Source: Candidatus Pantoea gossypiicola
Lineage (GTDB): Bacteria > Pseudomonadota > Gammaproteobacteria > Enterobacterales > Enterobacteriaceae
Length of the DNA stretch: 64,000 bases
Reading direction: 5' to 3'
NCBI RefSeq assembly: GCF_008632075.1
Contig: NZ_VWVM01000008.1
Coordinates: forward strand, 62,001-126,000
This document shows positions 1 through 8,957 of this stretch, one piece after another. A program made the position numbers and the translations under genes. Every line of letters starts with the position of its first letter. Position 1 is the first letter of the stretch. The notes beneath the pieces are model-generated. The model searched no databases. It saw only the letters and a program-made list of their open reading frames with translations, and had not been told where the DNA came from.

Positions 1-1223
1 TCTTCGCTGCTGGCGTGAATCATCGCCAGCGGACGCTGTGCATCGGCACGTTCGCCCAGGGTAATCATGTCGCTCAGGCCGACGCTGTAGTCGATGCTGT
101 CGCTGGCACGCTGACGTCCGCCGCCCATCGCCACCACCGCCAGGCCCAGCGCACGGGTATCCATGCTGCTGACGATGCCTGGCTGGTCGGCATAAACCGG
201 TTTACTCAGCATTGCCGCGGGCAGATAAGTGTCATAGCGTTCGACGAAATCAGCCGGTCCCTGCTGGGCAGCGATCATGCGGCCAAACACCTCAGCCGCC
301 TTGCCGTTATCCAGCACCGTCATTAGCTTCTGACGCGCGTCGGCGTCGCTGGCGGCCAGTTTGCCGGAGATCAGCATTTCGCTGCAGAGCGCCAGCGTCA
401 CTTCCAGCAGGCGCGGATTGCGCTGTTCACCGGTCAGGAAGCGCACCGCTTCGCGCACTTCCAGCGCGTTACCGGCTGACGAGGCAAGCACCTGATTCAT
501 GTCCGTCAGCAGCGCGGTGGTCTGGCAGCCTGCGCCGTTGGCAACGCCCACAATCGACTGCGCCAGATTTTCTGATGCTTCATAGGTTGGCATAAATGCG
601 CCGGAACCCACTTTGACATCCATCACCAGCGCATCCAGTCCCTCGGCCAGCTTCTTCGCCAGAATCGAGGCGGTGATTAACGGAATAGAATCAACGGTGG
701 CGGTGATGTCGCGCGTCGCGTAAAAGCGCTTATCTGCCGGGGCCAGCGAGCTGGTCTGGCCGATAATCGCCACACCGACCTGCTTAATGATCTCGCGGAA
801 ACGATCATCACTGGGGAAAATATCGAAGCCCGGAATCGCTTCCAGTTTATCCAGCGTGCCGCCGGTATGCCCCAGACCACGACCGGAGATCATCGGCACA
901 TATCCGCCGCAGGCGGCGACCATCGGCCCTAACATCAGCGATGTGACATCGCCGACGCCGCCGGTCGAGTGCTTATCCACCACCGGCCCGTTAAGGTTGA
1001 GTGATTTCCAGTTAAGTACCGTACCGGAATCACGCATCGCCATCGTCAGCGCAACCCGCTCCGGCAGTGTCATATCATGGAACCAGATAGTCATTGCCAG
1101 CGCGGCAATCTGACCTTCAGAGACGGTGTTATCACGCACGCCGTTAATGAAGAAGCGAATCTCCTCTTCAGTCAGCGCCTGGCCGTCACGTTTTTTGCGA
1201 ATAATTTCTTGTGGCAGGAACAA
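1..1223 (-). CDS. deoA: Thymidine phosphorylase, C-terminus cut by window edge
   Basis: Cytosolic phosphorolysis of thymidine to thymine and 2-deoxyribose-1-phosphate, which feeds DeoB/DeoC. The reading frame follows E. coli DeoA almost residue for residue: N-terminus [13 protein letters not shown], phosphate-binding KHSTGGVGD, and [13 protein letters not shown]. About 407 codons are present; the family has about 440, so roughly 33 C-terminal residues lie outside the window. I place the start at a TTG (1221-1223) preceded by a GGGGGC ribosome site, because E. coli deoA also starts with TTG and the protein alignment begins exactly there. It lies 62 bp after deoC on the same strand and is almost certainly cotranscribed from the deo promoter. 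Confidence 0.96.
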   Translation of the reverse strand, partial: MFLPQEIIRKKRDGQALTEEEIRFFINGVRDNTVSEGQIAALAMTIWFHDMTLPERVALTMAMRDSGTVLNWKSLNLNGPVVDKHSTGGVGDVTSLMLGPMVAACGGYVPMISGRGLGHTGGTLDKLEAIPGFDIFPSDDRFREIIKQVGVAIIGQTSSLAPADKRFYATRDITATVDSIPLITASILAKKLAEGLDALVMDVKVGSGAFMPTYEASENLAQSIVGVANGAGCQTTALLTDMNQVLASSAGNALEVREAVRFLTGEQRNPRLLEVTLALCSEMLISGKLAASDADARQKLMTVLDNGKAAEVFGRMIAAQQGPADFVERYDTYLPAAMLSKPVYADQPGIVSSMDTRALGLAVVAMGGGRQRASDSIDYSVGLSDMITLGERADAQRPLAMIHASSE

Positions 1224-1285
1224 AGTAGCCCCCTGGTTCAGGGAAATCAGGATGGAGAACAGGCGGTCAGCGACCGCCTGAAGGA

Positions 1286-2065
1286 TCAGTAACCCGCTTT
1301 ACTGGTGTCGCTGTCATGACCCAGGGTGTTGAGCAGGCTCGCCAGCAGGCTTGATGCACCAAAACGGAAATGGCGCGCATCGGCCCAGTCGGCACCCAGC
1401 GTCTCTTCGGCCATCTGCAGATAGATCGCAGCATCTTCAGCAGTGCGCACGCCGCCCGCCGGTTTGAAACCAACCTGCTGGCTGACGCCTTTGTCACGGA
1501 TCACATTCATCATGATCTGCGCCACTTCCGGCGTGGCGTTAACCGGTACTTTACCGGTGGAGGTTTTAATGAAGTCGGCACCCGCATCAATGGCAATCTC
1601 AGAAGCCTGACGGATCAGCGCTTCTTCTTTCAGCTCACCGGTTTCGATGATGACTTTCAGCAGCACGTCCGCTTCAGCGCAGGCGGTTTTACAGGCTTTT
1701 ACCAGATCGAAACCAATCTGGCTGTTACCGGCGATCAGCGCGCGGTACGGGAAGACCACATCCACTTCATCCGCACCGTAGGCGATGGCGGCGCGGGTCT
1801 CTGCCAGTGCAATATCGATGTCGTCATTACCGTGCGGGAAGTTGGTCACCGTAGCGATGCGGATCTCCGGCGTACCCTGCTCCCGCAACGTTTTACGCGC
1901 AATCGGAATAAAGCGCGGATAGATACAGATGGCGGCGGTATTGCCTGCCGGGGATTTAGCCTGATGACACAGGGCGATCACTTTTGCGTCGGTGTCGTCG
2001 TCATTCAGGGTGGTTAAATCCATCAGTTTCAGGGCGCGCAGGGCAAGAGGTTTAATATCGGTCAT
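1286..2065 (-). CDS. deoC: Deoxyribose-phosphate aldolase
   Basis: Class I aldolase that splits 2-deoxyribose-5-phosphate into acetaldehyde and glyceraldehyde-3-phosphate, the last step of deoxynucleoside catabolism. The 259 aa product has the same length as E. coli DeoC. The Schiff-base lysine lies in [10 protein letters not shown] and the proton-relay lysine in [11 protein letters not shown]. The ATG at 2063-2065 is preferred over an upstream in-frame ATG (2092) because it follows GGAGAGCC and matches the family N-terminus MTDIK. First gene of deoCA. In E. coli yjjI and yjjW lie upstream; here yjjV is the next gene instead. Confidence 0.98.
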   Translation of the reverse strand: MTDIKPLALRALKLMDLTTLNDDDTDAKVIALCHQAKSPAGNTAAICIYPRFIPIARKTLREQGTPEIRIATVTNFPHGNDDIDIALAETRAAIAYGADEVDVVFPYRALIAGNSQIGFDLVKACKTACAEADVLLKVIIETGELKEEALIRQASEIAIDAGADFIKTSTGKVPVNATPEVAQIMMNVIRDKGVSQQVGFKPAGGVRTAEDAAIYLQMAEETLGADWADARHFRFGASSLLASLLNTLGHDSDTSKAGY

Positions 2066-2113
2066 GAGGCTCTCCAAAGGATCGGGGTGCAACCCACCGG
2101 CTTGCCGGCGGAA

Positions 2114-2216
2114 TGTTATAATAATAACACTCAGAAGCGGCCTGATATGTGCCAGCAGTCACATAGGGATAAGAAATTAGTGCAATCGTGCCACACTCTC
2201 TGTGACAATAATCGCA
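2114..2216 (-). promoter_or_regulatory. deo promoter region: DeoR operator, two CRP sites, CytR half-site
   Basis: Reading leftward to deoC there is a distal CRP site TGTGACAATAATCGCA (2201-2216), then a CytR-like TGCAAT half-site (2181-2186), then a proximal CRP site TGTGCCAGCAGTCACA (2148-2163). A 16-bp DeoR-type palindrome TGTTATAATAATAACA (2114-2129) follows. The CRP centres are 53 bp apart, as in E. coli deoP2. If the proximal site sits near -41, the start point falls near 2114 and the DeoR palindrome covers the -10 region. The motifs are seen directly; the regulator assignment comes from known deoP2 architecture. Confidence 0.8.
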
Positions 2217-2299
2217 GATAACAGCGTTTAGTGGCCATTATACGCCAGCCGGCCCAATGTTACTATTGTCACATTCAAGCACAGATGAGGCAGATCCGG

Positions 2300-3097
2300 T
2301 CAGTTATGCAGCGCCGGGAAGGCGGGATCGAGCTGGAAGAGTTGCTGGCTGTTGTGCCACAACGCATCGGCAATCTCTTCGGGTGACTCTTCTCGCAGGC
2401 TGCAGAGCACCTCCCACACCTGACGCGCCCGTTCAGGGCGGTTTGGCTGGCCCTGAAAGCCCTGCAGCGGCATATCGGGTGCATCGGTTTCCAGTAGCAG
2501 CGACGAGAGCGGCAGCTGTGCTACGGTCTGACGGGTTTTGCTGGCGCGTTCATAGGTAATGGTCCCGCCAATGCCAATCGCATAACCCAGCTTAATAAAG
2601 GCCTGTGCCTGCTGCAGGCTGCCCGCGAAACCGTGCACCACGCCACGGCGCGGCAGATCGTGACGACGCAGAATCTGTGCCAGCTTGTCATGTGTACGGC
2701 GTGAATGCAGGATCACCGGCAACGCATAACGCTTTGCCAGCTTAAGCTGCGCCTCAAGAAAGCGTTGCTGCTTATCAAACTGCGGATTGTCGCGATAGAG
2801 ATCCAGCCCGATCTCACCGATCGCCACCAGCTTACGTGGCCGCTGTTGCAGTAAGGTTTCCAGCTGCTCAAGATGCGCCTCAAGGTGATTTTCAATGACG
2901 ATGGGGTGCAGGCCCAGCGCCGCGTAAAGCGGCGAATGCTCAGCAGCCAGTGCGCAGACGCGCTCAAACCGGCTGGCATCGATTGCCGGAATGATAATCT
3001 TCTCTACACCCGCTTCCGCGGCGCGCACCAGGCTGTCGGCAGCATCCCCTTCGAAAGGCGGAAAGTCGAAATGACAGTGCGTGTCGATAAACATCAT
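2300..3097 (-). CDS. yjjV: TatD-family metal-dependent hydrolase YjjV
   Basis: Putative cytosolic metal-dependent deoxyribonuclease or phosphoesterase with a TIM-barrel fold. The 265 aa protein has the TatD signatures: the N-terminal metal motif DTHCHFDFP, the internal GEIGLD, the histidine in VILHSR, VVHGF, and the C-terminal LLETDAPDMP. It matches E. coli YjjV throughout. Its start codon overlaps the stop of yjjU as ATGA, so the two are translationally coupled. The biological substrate is not established for this paralogue; TatD relatives act in DNA repair or tRNA quality control. Confidence 0.93.
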   Translation of the reverse strand: MMFIDTHCHFDFPPFEGDAADSLVRAAEAGVEKIIIPAIDASRFERVCALAAEHSPLYAALGLHPIVIENHLEAHLEQLETLLQQRPRKLVAIGEIGLDLYRDNPQFDKQQRFLEAQLKLAKRYALPVILHSRRTHDKLAQILRRHDLPRRGVVHGFAGSLQQAQAFIKLGYAIGIGGTITYERASKTRQTVAQLPLSSLLLETDAPDMPLQGFQGQPNRPERARQVWEVLCSLREESPEEIADALWHNSQQLFQLDPAFPALHN

Positions 3098-4146
3098 GCC
3101 AGCGATCCTTTGTCATAATCTGCATCATTGTCCGCCAGCGGCGGCGTGATAATCAATCGGGTATCCGGTGCATTGGCGACCGGCGCAGGTGGCGTAACGA
3201 TGCGCGTTGAGCTCATCGGTTCCGCATCGCTCAGCCACTGGCCCAGCGTGGCGAGGAAATAGCGGCCACAGCGCCGTCCCAGATGATAATCCTGATTCAG
3301 CGCGGCAACACGGCTGCCAAGGGCACTGCTGGCCAGCACATGCGGCGGGAAGATTTCGATAATGCGCAAATCGTCGGGCGGATTCTCGATAAACTGCTGA
3401 ATTTCGCGATAGCTCTGCTCATGCTTATTCAGCACGTTGATCATCGGCTGTAGTGCCCCGGTGCTGAGCCAGCGCTCCATCCGCTTAAACCATTTCGGGG
3501 TATAGAACATCTGCGACGGCACGGTGCGGATCACCACAATGGTATCGGCCCCGCGACGGGCGGCTTCACGCACCGGAATGGCATCGCTGATGCCGCCATC
3601 GAGATAGCTTATCCCTTCCAGATTGACGCCCAGCCGGTAAAAACCGGGAATGGCACTGGAGGCTTTAATCAGATCCAGCCAGTTGTCGGCGGTGGGAGTA
3701 AAATAACCGGGCGTATAGTCGTCGCTACGGCAGGCGCACATATAAAACTCCCGGCCGCTGGAGAACAGCTGTTCCGCGCTGCTCATCGCCAGCGGAAATT
3801 CACTGCGGGTAATATCGATCAACCAGTCGAGATCGATCAGATTACCTCCGCGCACAAAACGCAGCGGATCAAAAAAGAGTTTACTGGTGGTATAGCGGGT
3901 AATCACGCGACGGGCGTAGCCGGGCTGACCACAGACAAAGGCAGAGAGATTTTGTGCACCGGCAGAGGTGCCGAGCATCAGTTGAAAAGGGTTGAATCGG
4001 GCACGCTGAAATTCGTCTAATACGCCTGCGGTGAAAATACCGCGCTGACCGCCGCCTTCACAGACCAGGGCTATTTTCTGAGCTTTGAAGGGTGTCAGGG
4101 CCAGAGGTTCAATGACGCCGAGTGTGACGGGAATGCGTATACCCAC
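3094..4146 (-). CDS. yjjU: Patatin-like phospholipase YjjU
   Basis: Predicted serine lipid acyl hydrolase with a Ser-Asp dyad, 350 aa against about 357 in E. coli. The oxyanion-hole motif ALVCEGGGQRG is near residue 27, the nucleophile serine is in LGTSAGAQN near residue 60, and the catalytic aspartate is in YLDGGISDAIP. There is no signal peptide, so it is probably cytosolic or peripheral. It overlaps yjjV by four bases. Its upstream region (4219-4322) carries an unusual three-stem inverted-repeat structure that would lie in the 5' leader if transcription starts near ytjA. Confidence 0.93.
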   Translation of the reverse strand: MGIRIPVTLGVIEPLALTPFKAQKIALVCEGGGQRGIFTAGVLDEFQRARFNPFQLMLGTSAGAQNLSAFVCGQPGYARRVITRYTTSKLFFDPLRFVRGGNLIDLDWLIDITRSEFPLAMSSAEQLFSSGREFYMCACRSDDYTPGYFTPTADNWLDLIKASSAIPGFYRLGVNLEGISYLDGGISDAIPVREAARRGADTIVVIRTVPSQMFYTPKWFKRMERWLSTGALQPMINVLNKHEQSYREIQQFIENPPDDLRIIEIFPPHVLASSALGSRVAALNQDYHLGRRCGRYFLATLGQWLSDAEPMSSTRIVTPPAPVANAPDTRLIITPPLADNDADYDKGSLA

Positions 4147-4218
4147 TGTGCGAACCTCATCAAAGGGTTCCGGGTATGCTGGAGGATGGGTCCGTTAAAA
4201 ACAGCAGCATTCCGGAGA

Positions 4219-4322
4219 ACCAGTCATCTATTCCTTTAACCGGCAGGCCAGCTAAACTGGCCTGCCATCGCAGCGATGTGAAGGTGTCCCTCTCTTCACG
4301 TCAGTCGCTGCAGATGACTGGT
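4219..4322. other. Three-way-junction inverted-repeat structure upstream of yjjU
   Basis: Outer arms ACCAGTCATCT (4219-4229) and AGATGACTGGT (4312-4322) are perfectly complementary over 11 bp. They enclose two further stems. The first has arms GGCAGGCCAG and CTGGCCTGCC (4242-4251 / 4257-4266). The second has GCAGCGA with TCGCTGC (4270-4276 / 4305-4311), extended inward by GTGAAG with CTTCAC (4278-4283 / 4294-4299). No T-run follows on either strand, so a simple terminator is unlikely. It lies between ytjA and yjjU and could be a structured leader or a processing site. Confidence 0.6.
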
Positions 4323-4367
4323 CTCCGCTCTATGCTTTGCGTTGCATTACACTGCAGGACTCATCGG

Positions 4368-4529
4368 CTAAAGCTTTTTACGGCCGGTAAACAGGCTGAT
4401 GAGGAACAGGATAATACCAACGACGAAGACAACTTTAGCTGCCCATGCTGCTGTGCCCGCTAAACCGCCAAAACCTAACGCTGCAGCGATCAGTGCGATC
4501 ACCAGAAAAATAATGCCCCAACGAAACAT
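4368..4529 (-). CDS. ytjA: Small DUF1328 membrane protein YtjA
   Basis: A 53 aa inner-membrane protein, nearly identical to E. coli YtjA. The N-terminus [20 protein letters not shown] forms one membrane segment, a second hydrophobic segment [15 protein letters not shown] follows, and it ends in a basic GRKKL tail. The start ATG (4527-4529) follows a GGAGAGG ribosome site. Function is unknown; in enterobacteria it sits beside osmY and behaves as a stress-related small membrane protein. Flanked by osmY upstream and yjjU downstream on the same strand. Confidence 0.93.
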   Translation of the reverse strand: MFRWGIIFLVIALIAAALGFGGLAGTAAWAAKVVFVVGIILFLISLFTGRKKL

Positions 4530-4595
4530 AAGCCTCTCCTTACCCTATTTAAATTCGAACTGCTTATTTCATCCCCGGATGGGTCTCTTTTATTT

Positions 4596-4619
4596 GTGCG
4601 GCCACAACCGTGACCGCAC
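4596..4619. terminator. Possible hairpin downstream of osmY
   Basis: Arms GTGCGGCCAC and GTGACCGCAC pair over 10 bp, with one position pairing only as G.U in the leftward transcript, around an AACC loop. It sits seven bases past the osmY stop. No clear T-run follows, so it may be a weak terminator or a 3'-stabilising stem. Confidence 0.4.
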
Positions 4620-4625
4620 GCAAGC

Positions 4626-5240
4626 TTAAGATTTAACCGTCAGGTCATTCTTAACGCTTTTTACCCCTTCAATGGCTTTAGCGATGCTTTCTGCACGATC
4701 TGACTGTGCCTGAGTAGCAACATGCCCTGAAAGCTGAACAACACCGTCGGTAGTCTCAACTTTTACGTTGCGCGACGGAACAATGTCATCTGCTAATAGC
4801 TTAGCTTTAATTTCGCTGGTTGTAGCAGCATCGCCGGCATAACCTTTCACTGAAGAGGTTTTGCTGTCTCTGACGTGTAGTTTGTCGCTGACGGATTTAA
4901 CACCTTCGATTTTCTGCACCACAGCCACAGCCTTTTCAGCCTGATCCTGTGAGGTGACGAAACCACTTAAGGTCACGACGCCGCTATGCGTTTTTACCGA
5001 GATATCCGTACTTTTAATTGCGTCGTCATCCACCAATGCCGCTTTGGCTTTAGCGGTGATGCCGCTGTCATCCATATAACCATCGACTTTTTTCATAGAA
5101 CTATCGATTTTCGAACCCGCGCTGTCGGCTGTCTGTGACGCTTTCTGAGAAAGCGATTCGTCGGCCAGTGCGCTACCGCTGATCAGTGCTGAACCAATCA
5201 TGGCGGCCATCAGGGTTTTAGCAATCTTAGTCTTGTTCAT
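4626..5240 (-). CDS. osmY: Periplasmic osmotic/stationary-phase protein OsmY
   Basis: Periplasmic stress protein of 204 aa with a Sec signal peptide ([19 protein letters not shown], predicted cleavage after ALA in SGSALA) and two BON domains, about residues 58-125 and 137-204. The second half is nearly identical to E. coli OsmY ([15 protein letters not shown]). The ATG at 5238-5240 is chosen over an upstream in-frame ATG (5273) because it follows AGAAGGAAG and gives a clean signal peptide. In E. coli the gene is RpoS- and osmolarity-controlled; I did not identify a specific RpoS promoter here. It lies between prfC and ytjA, as in E. coli. Confidence 0.95.
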   Translation of the reverse strand: MNKTKIAKTLMAAMIGSALISGSALADESLSQKASQTADSAGSKIDSSMKKVDGYMDDSGITAKAKAALVDDDAIKSTDISVKTHSGVVTLSGFVTSQDQAEKAVAVVQKIEGVKSVSDKLHVRDSKTSSVKGYAGDAATTSEIKAKLLADDIVPSRNVKVETTDGVVQLSGHVATQAQSDRAESIAKAIEGVKSVKNDLTVKS

Positions 5241-5460
5241 CGATATCTTCCTTCTATCAGTTAACTCACCCAAAACTGTGGGCGAAACAGAGGCACAGGT
5301 GCCGCTGCGTTACAGGACGTAAGGACAAGAGAAGTCTCTTCCGCCGTCCGATAAAATAATCATAGACGGCATTTTGCGATTTGCCTGGCTAACTGGTTGA
5401 TCACACGTCAAAACAGAAGAAAAACGGGGTTTTTAGGAGGAGTCTGGAGTGGGAAAATCA

Positions 5461-5485
5461 GGGCCATTCCCTGCTGGAATGGCCC
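5461..5485 (-). terminator. Terminator of prfC
   Basis: Perfect 10-bp arms GGGCCATTCC and GGAATGGCCC with a five-base loop lie 12 bp beyond the prfC stop. On the leftward strand the hairpin is followed by TGATTTTCC, a short U-tract. Confidence 0.75.
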
Positions 5486-5497
5486 GGAAACAGGCGA

Positions 5498-7084
5498 TTA
5501 GTGCTCGCGTGTTTTACGGAAACGGACGTCGGGATAACGTTCCTGCGTAATATTCAGATTCACCATGGTTGGCGCGATATAAGTCAAATTATCACCGCCA
5601 TCGAGTGCCAGGTTAACTTCGTTTTTACGCTGGAAGTCCTCAAACTTTTTAGCATCGTCACATTCAACCCAGCGCGCCGTTGAGACGTTAATCGCTTCGT
5701 AGATCGCTTCGACGTTATATTCGCTTTTCAGACGTGCCACCACCACATCGAACTGCAGTACCCCGACCGCGCCCACGATCAGATCGTTATTATGCACCGG
5801 ACGGAACACCTGCACTGCACCCTCTTCCGACAGCTGAACCAGCCCTTTCAGCAGCTGTTTCTGCTTCAGCGGATCGCGCAGACGAATACGGCGGAACAGC
5901 TCTGGCGCGAAGTTCGGAATACCGGTGAACTTCATATTTTCACCCTGCGTAAAGGTGTCGCCGATCTGAATGGTACCGTGGTTATGCAGGCCGATGATGT
6001 CGCCAGGATAGGCTTCTTCCACATGGGAACGGTCGCCCGCCATAAAGGTCAGCGCATCGGAGATGATCACATCTTTGCCGGTGCGCACCTGACGCAGCTT
6101 CATCCCTTTTTCATACTTACCGGAAACCACACGCATAAAGGCGACGCGGTCACGGTGTTTCGGGTCCATGTTTGCCTGGATCTTAAACACGAAGCCGGTG
6201 AACTTCTCTTCCTGCGCTTCCACGGTGCGGGTGTCGGTCTGACGTGGCATCGGACGCGGTGCCCAGGAAACCAGGCCATCCAGCATATGATCCACGCCAA
6301 AGTTACCCAGCGCGGTGCCGAAGAAGACCGGCGAGAGTTCGCCGCTCAGGAACGCTTCCTGCTCGAACTCGTGCGAGGCACCCTGCACCAGCTCCAGCTC
6401 TTCACGCAGCTGTGCCGCCAGATCGTCACCCACTGCGGCGTCGAGATCCGGGTTGTTCAGCCCCTTCACGATGCGCACTTCCTGGATGGTGTGGCCTTTA
6501 CCGCTCTGGTAGAGGTAGGTCTCATCTTTGTAGAGGTGGTAAACCCCTTTGAACAGCTTGCCGCAGCCGATAGGCCAGGTGATCGGTGCGCAGGCGATTT
6601 TCAGCTCGCTCTCTACCTCATCCAGCAGCTCCATCGGATCGCGGATGTCACGGTCAAGTTTGTTCATAAAGGTCAGGATTGGCGTATCGCGCAGACGGGT
6701 CACTTCCATCAGCTTGCGGGTACGATCCTCGACGCCTTTCGCGGCATCGATCACCATCAGACAGCAGTCTACTGCGGTCAGCGTACGGTAGGTATCTTCC
6801 GAGAAATCTTCGTGACCTGGGGTATCCAGCAGGTTTACCAGGCTATCGCGGTAAGGAAACTGCATCACCGAGGTAGTGATAGAGATACCACGCTGTTTCT
6901 CCATCTCCATCCAGTCCGACTTGGCGTGCTGGTTAGAGCCACGGCCTTTTACGGTACCGGCGGTCTGGATAGCCTGTCCGAACAGCAACACTTTTTCGGT
7001 AATGGTGGTTTTACCGGCATCCGGGTGCGAAATGATCGCGAAGGTGCGGCGGCGTGCCACCTCTTCTAAAAAGGGATTAGACAT
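5498..7084 (-). CDS. prfC: Peptide chain release factor 3 (RF3)
   Basis: Ribosomal translational GTPase that recycles RF1/RF2 after peptide release. It is 528 aa (E. coli 529). G-domain motifs are intact: G1 [10 protein letters not shown]2 switch region [10 protein letters not shown]3 DTPGHEDF, G4 MNKLDR. RF3-specific domains follow ([33 protein letters not shown]). The ATG at 7082-7084 gives [13 protein letters not shown], matching the family; the longer in-frame ORF adds 17 unconserved residues. A stop-proximal hairpin at 5461-5485 ends the transcript. The gene order prfC-osmY-ytjA-yjjU-yjjV is as in E. coli. Confidence 0.98.
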   Translation of the reverse strand: MSNPFLEEVARRRTFAIISHPDAGKTTITEKVLLFGQAIQTAGTVKGRGSNQHAKSDWMEMEKQRGISITTSVMQFPYRDSLVNLLDTPGHEDFSEDTYRTLTAVDCCLMVIDAAKGVEDRTRKLMEVTRLRDTPILTFMNKLDRDIRDPMELLDEVESELKIACAPITWPIGCGKLFKGVYHLYKDETYLYQSGKGHTIQEVRIVKGLNNPDLDAAVGDDLAAQLREELELVQGASHEFEQEAFLSGELSPVFFGTALGNFGVDHMLDGLVSWAPRPMPRQTDTRTVEAQEEKFTGFVFKIQANMDPKHRDRVAFMRVVSGKYEKGMKLRQVRTGKDVIISDALTFMAGDRSHVEEAYPGDIIGLHNHGTIQIGDTFTQGENMKFTGIPNFAPELFRRIRLRDPLKQKQLLKGLVQLSEEGAVQVFRPVHNNDLIVGAVGVLQFDVVVARLKSEYNVEAIYEAINVSTARWVECDDAKKFEDFQRKNEVNLALDGGDNLTYIAPTMVNLNITQERYPDVRFRKTREH

Positions 7085-7339
7085 GGAATTCTTCTCAATA
7101 GGCAGCGCAACGTACTGGCGCTGCTGATAAATCATGGTGGCCGGCAGAACCTTACCGGCGGGTAAACGGTGCCAAAACGACCTTTCATCGTTGGCGGGTC
7201 AGCGCGAAGTTACATTGGCGTGAAGTCCGGTTACCTGGTCAGCTTTAAGGCGGCATAGCATACAATATTTTGCGCGCGCGGCCTACAGGGAAGGGGGCGT
7301 GATTTCGCAGGCCAGGAATCGGAGAACAGCGGATGCGGC

Positions 7340-7377
7340 AACAGAGTCGGGCGGGTCTGCACCCGCCCCACTCTGTT
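7340..7377 (-). terminator. Long hairpin at the M20 hydrolase stop codon
   Basis: Arms AACAGAGT-x-GGGCGGGT and ACCCGCCC-x-ACTCTGTT (16 paired bases, one mismatch, CTGC loop) begin inside the stop codon of the M20 hydrolase gene. No T-run follows on the leftward strand. It is probably a transcript end or a stabilising stem. The rest of 7085-7339 shows no gene. Confidence 0.5.
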
Positions 7378-8479
7378 ATCCCAGTACCTTTCTGACACAG
7401 GCTTTGAAGATCTGCACACCAATCTCCAGCGAGCTGAGATCAAAATGCATATCGGGATGATGCAGTCCTGGCGTCAGGTTGGTGCCCAGCCCCCAGAAGC
7501 CCGCTTTCACTCCCGGACGCTTCACCGGATAGTAGAAAAAGTCCTCGCTGCCTGGCGTGGTTCGGGTCGGCAGTGCACCCTCTTCGCCCAGCACCTCAAC
7601 GATGGCGGCGCGGATCACCGCCGTCGCCTCATCATCAATCTCGGCAGCCGGCATCTCTTTCAGCACGCGAACCTCGGCGCTGGCTCCCAGTGCCGCCACG
7701 CTGTGGGTAATGGCGCGCGTGACCTGCTCTTTCAGCTGCGTCATCGGCCCGTTCTCCTGCGAACGCAGATCCCACACCACGCGGGCTTCATCCGGCACCG
7801 AGTTGGTGACACCGGCATCGCACAGGAAGCGGGTCGCTTTGACGCTCCAGGTCAGGCCCGGTGACAGATGGAGGGCATTGACGGCCTGAACCGCCTGTAC
7901 AGCGGCATCCAGTGCATTCACGCCAAGATGCGGACGCGCCGCATGGGCGGGCTGGCCCTTAATGGTCGCTTCCAGCGTGCTGCAGGCGGAGTAGAGCACC
8001 GCAGGCACCGCCTGGCCAACCACACACTCTTCCAGCGGACGCAGATGGAAGCCCAGAATCATCTCCACATCATCCAGTGCGCCACCTTCGATCATTGAGA
8101 GCGCACCGGCACCCAGCTCCTCGGCGGGCTGGAACAGAATCTTCAGCCGGCCACGTTTCACCGTGCCCTCCTGCAGCAGCGCCGATGCCGCTGTCAGCAC
8201 CACTGAAGAGTGACCGTCGTGGCCACAGGTGTGGCGCGCACACGGCACGCCATCAATGATATGCCCCAGCGCATCCATATCCGCGCGCAGCGCCAGTACC
8301 GGCCCCGGTACCCCGCTGTCGATCTCCGCCACAATGCCGGTGGTGTTATTGATGTTGCGCGTCACCTTCAGGCCCGCTTTCTCGAGCTGATCGGCGATGT
8401 AGGCCGAGGTCTTTACCTCCTGAAAACCCAGCTCCGGAATTTCGTGCAAATAGTGATAATGCTCTAATACCTTAGTCAC
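7376..8479 (-). CDS. M20-family amidohydrolase (N-acyl-amino-acid / peptide type)
   Basis: Cytosolic zinc amidohydrolase of 367 aa. Family motifs: HEIPELGFQE near the N-terminus, ALRADMDAL (first metal Asp), the HTCGHDGHSS metal histidines, FQPAEELGAGA (catalytic Glu and metal Glu), and a C-terminal histidine in GLHHPDMHFD. The start is a GTG (8477-8479) with AGGAG eight bases upstream; no better ATG exists. It follows two YjiG/YjiH-type membrane proteins with only a 4-bp gap, suggesting uptake and then cytosolic cleavage of an acylated amino acid or dipeptide. The substrate cannot be told from sequence. Confidence 0.85.
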   Translation of the reverse strand: MTKVLEHYHYLHEIPELGFQEVKTSAYIADQLEKAGLKVTRNINNTTGIVAEIDSGVPGPVLALRADMDALGHIIDGVPCARHTCGHDGHSSVVLTAASALLQEGTVKRGRLKILFQPAEELGAGALSMIEGGALDDVEMILGFHLRPLEECVVGQAVPAVLYSACSTLEATIKGQPAHAARPHLGVNALDAAVQAVQAVNALHLSPGLTWSVKATRFLCDAGVTNSVPDEARVVWDLRSQENGPMTQLKEQVTRAITHSVAALGASAEVRVLKEMPAAEIDDEATAVIRAAIVEVLGEEGALPTRTTPGSEDFFYYPVKRPGVKAGFWGLGTNLTPGLHHPDMHFDLSSLEIGVQIFKACVRKVLG

Positions 8480-8483
8480 AGCG

Positions 8484-8957
8484 TTACTCCTGAATAAACA
8501 GACGCATAACAGACATTGCGATCAGCGCGTTGATGATGCTCACCAGCATCAGCAGCGGCCAGTATTTTTTGGGCACATCGGCCACGCCCAGCAGCCGTCC
8601 CATATATTGCAGCTGCGATCCCATCAGGAAAATCGCCGGCGCCAGAATGGTGATATCCGCGCCGGTCAGCAGTCCTTTGGTCAGCAGGCTTACCGCCACG
8701 CCCGTGCCCGCCGACGAGGAGAGCCAGGCGGTGAGCAATACTGTAATCGCCTCGCCCGGCAGGCCGAACAGCCCCATCACCGGCGCAAAGACATGCCCGA
8801 GAAACTGCATGATGCCGAGCAGATTCAGTACTTCTGCCAGCACATAGGCCATCACCACATTCGGCATCAGGTTGTGAATGGCAATGTGAAAGCCTTTGCG
8901 CGCGCCGGTCACAAAGACATCAAAGGGATTTGCACGGGTTGCAACTTTATTTTCCAT
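8484..8957 (-). CDS. YjiG-like inner membrane protein (nucleoside-recognition/Gate domain)
   Basis: A 157 aa polytopic membrane protein resembling E. coli YjiG, with conserved segments NPFDVFVTGARKGFHIA, NLMPNVVMAYVLAEVLN, FGLPGEAITVLLTAWLS and PAIFLMGSQLQYMGR. The ATG (8955-8957) overlaps the end of the YjiH-like gene by 11 bp, indicating coupling. The two Gate-domain proteins together probably form one transporter, with the M20 hydrolase as its metabolic partner. In E. coli yjiG-yjiH precede iadA, an isoaspartyl dipeptidase, which fits the same uptake-and-hydrolysis logic (inference). Confidence 0.8.
   Translation of the reverse strand: MENKVATRANPFDVFVTGARKGFHIAIHNLMPNVVMAYVLAEVLNLLGIMQFLGHVFAPVMGLFGLPGEAITVLLTAWLSSSAGTGVAVSLLTKGLLTGADITILAPAIFLMGSQLQYMGRLLGVADVPKKYWPLLMLVSIINALIAMSVMRLFIQE

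Noticed and set aside
5792..7069. 425-residue plus-strand ORF opposite prfC
   Set aside because: It is an antisense shadow of a highly conserved gene, with no ribosome site and composition typical of reverse-frame translation.
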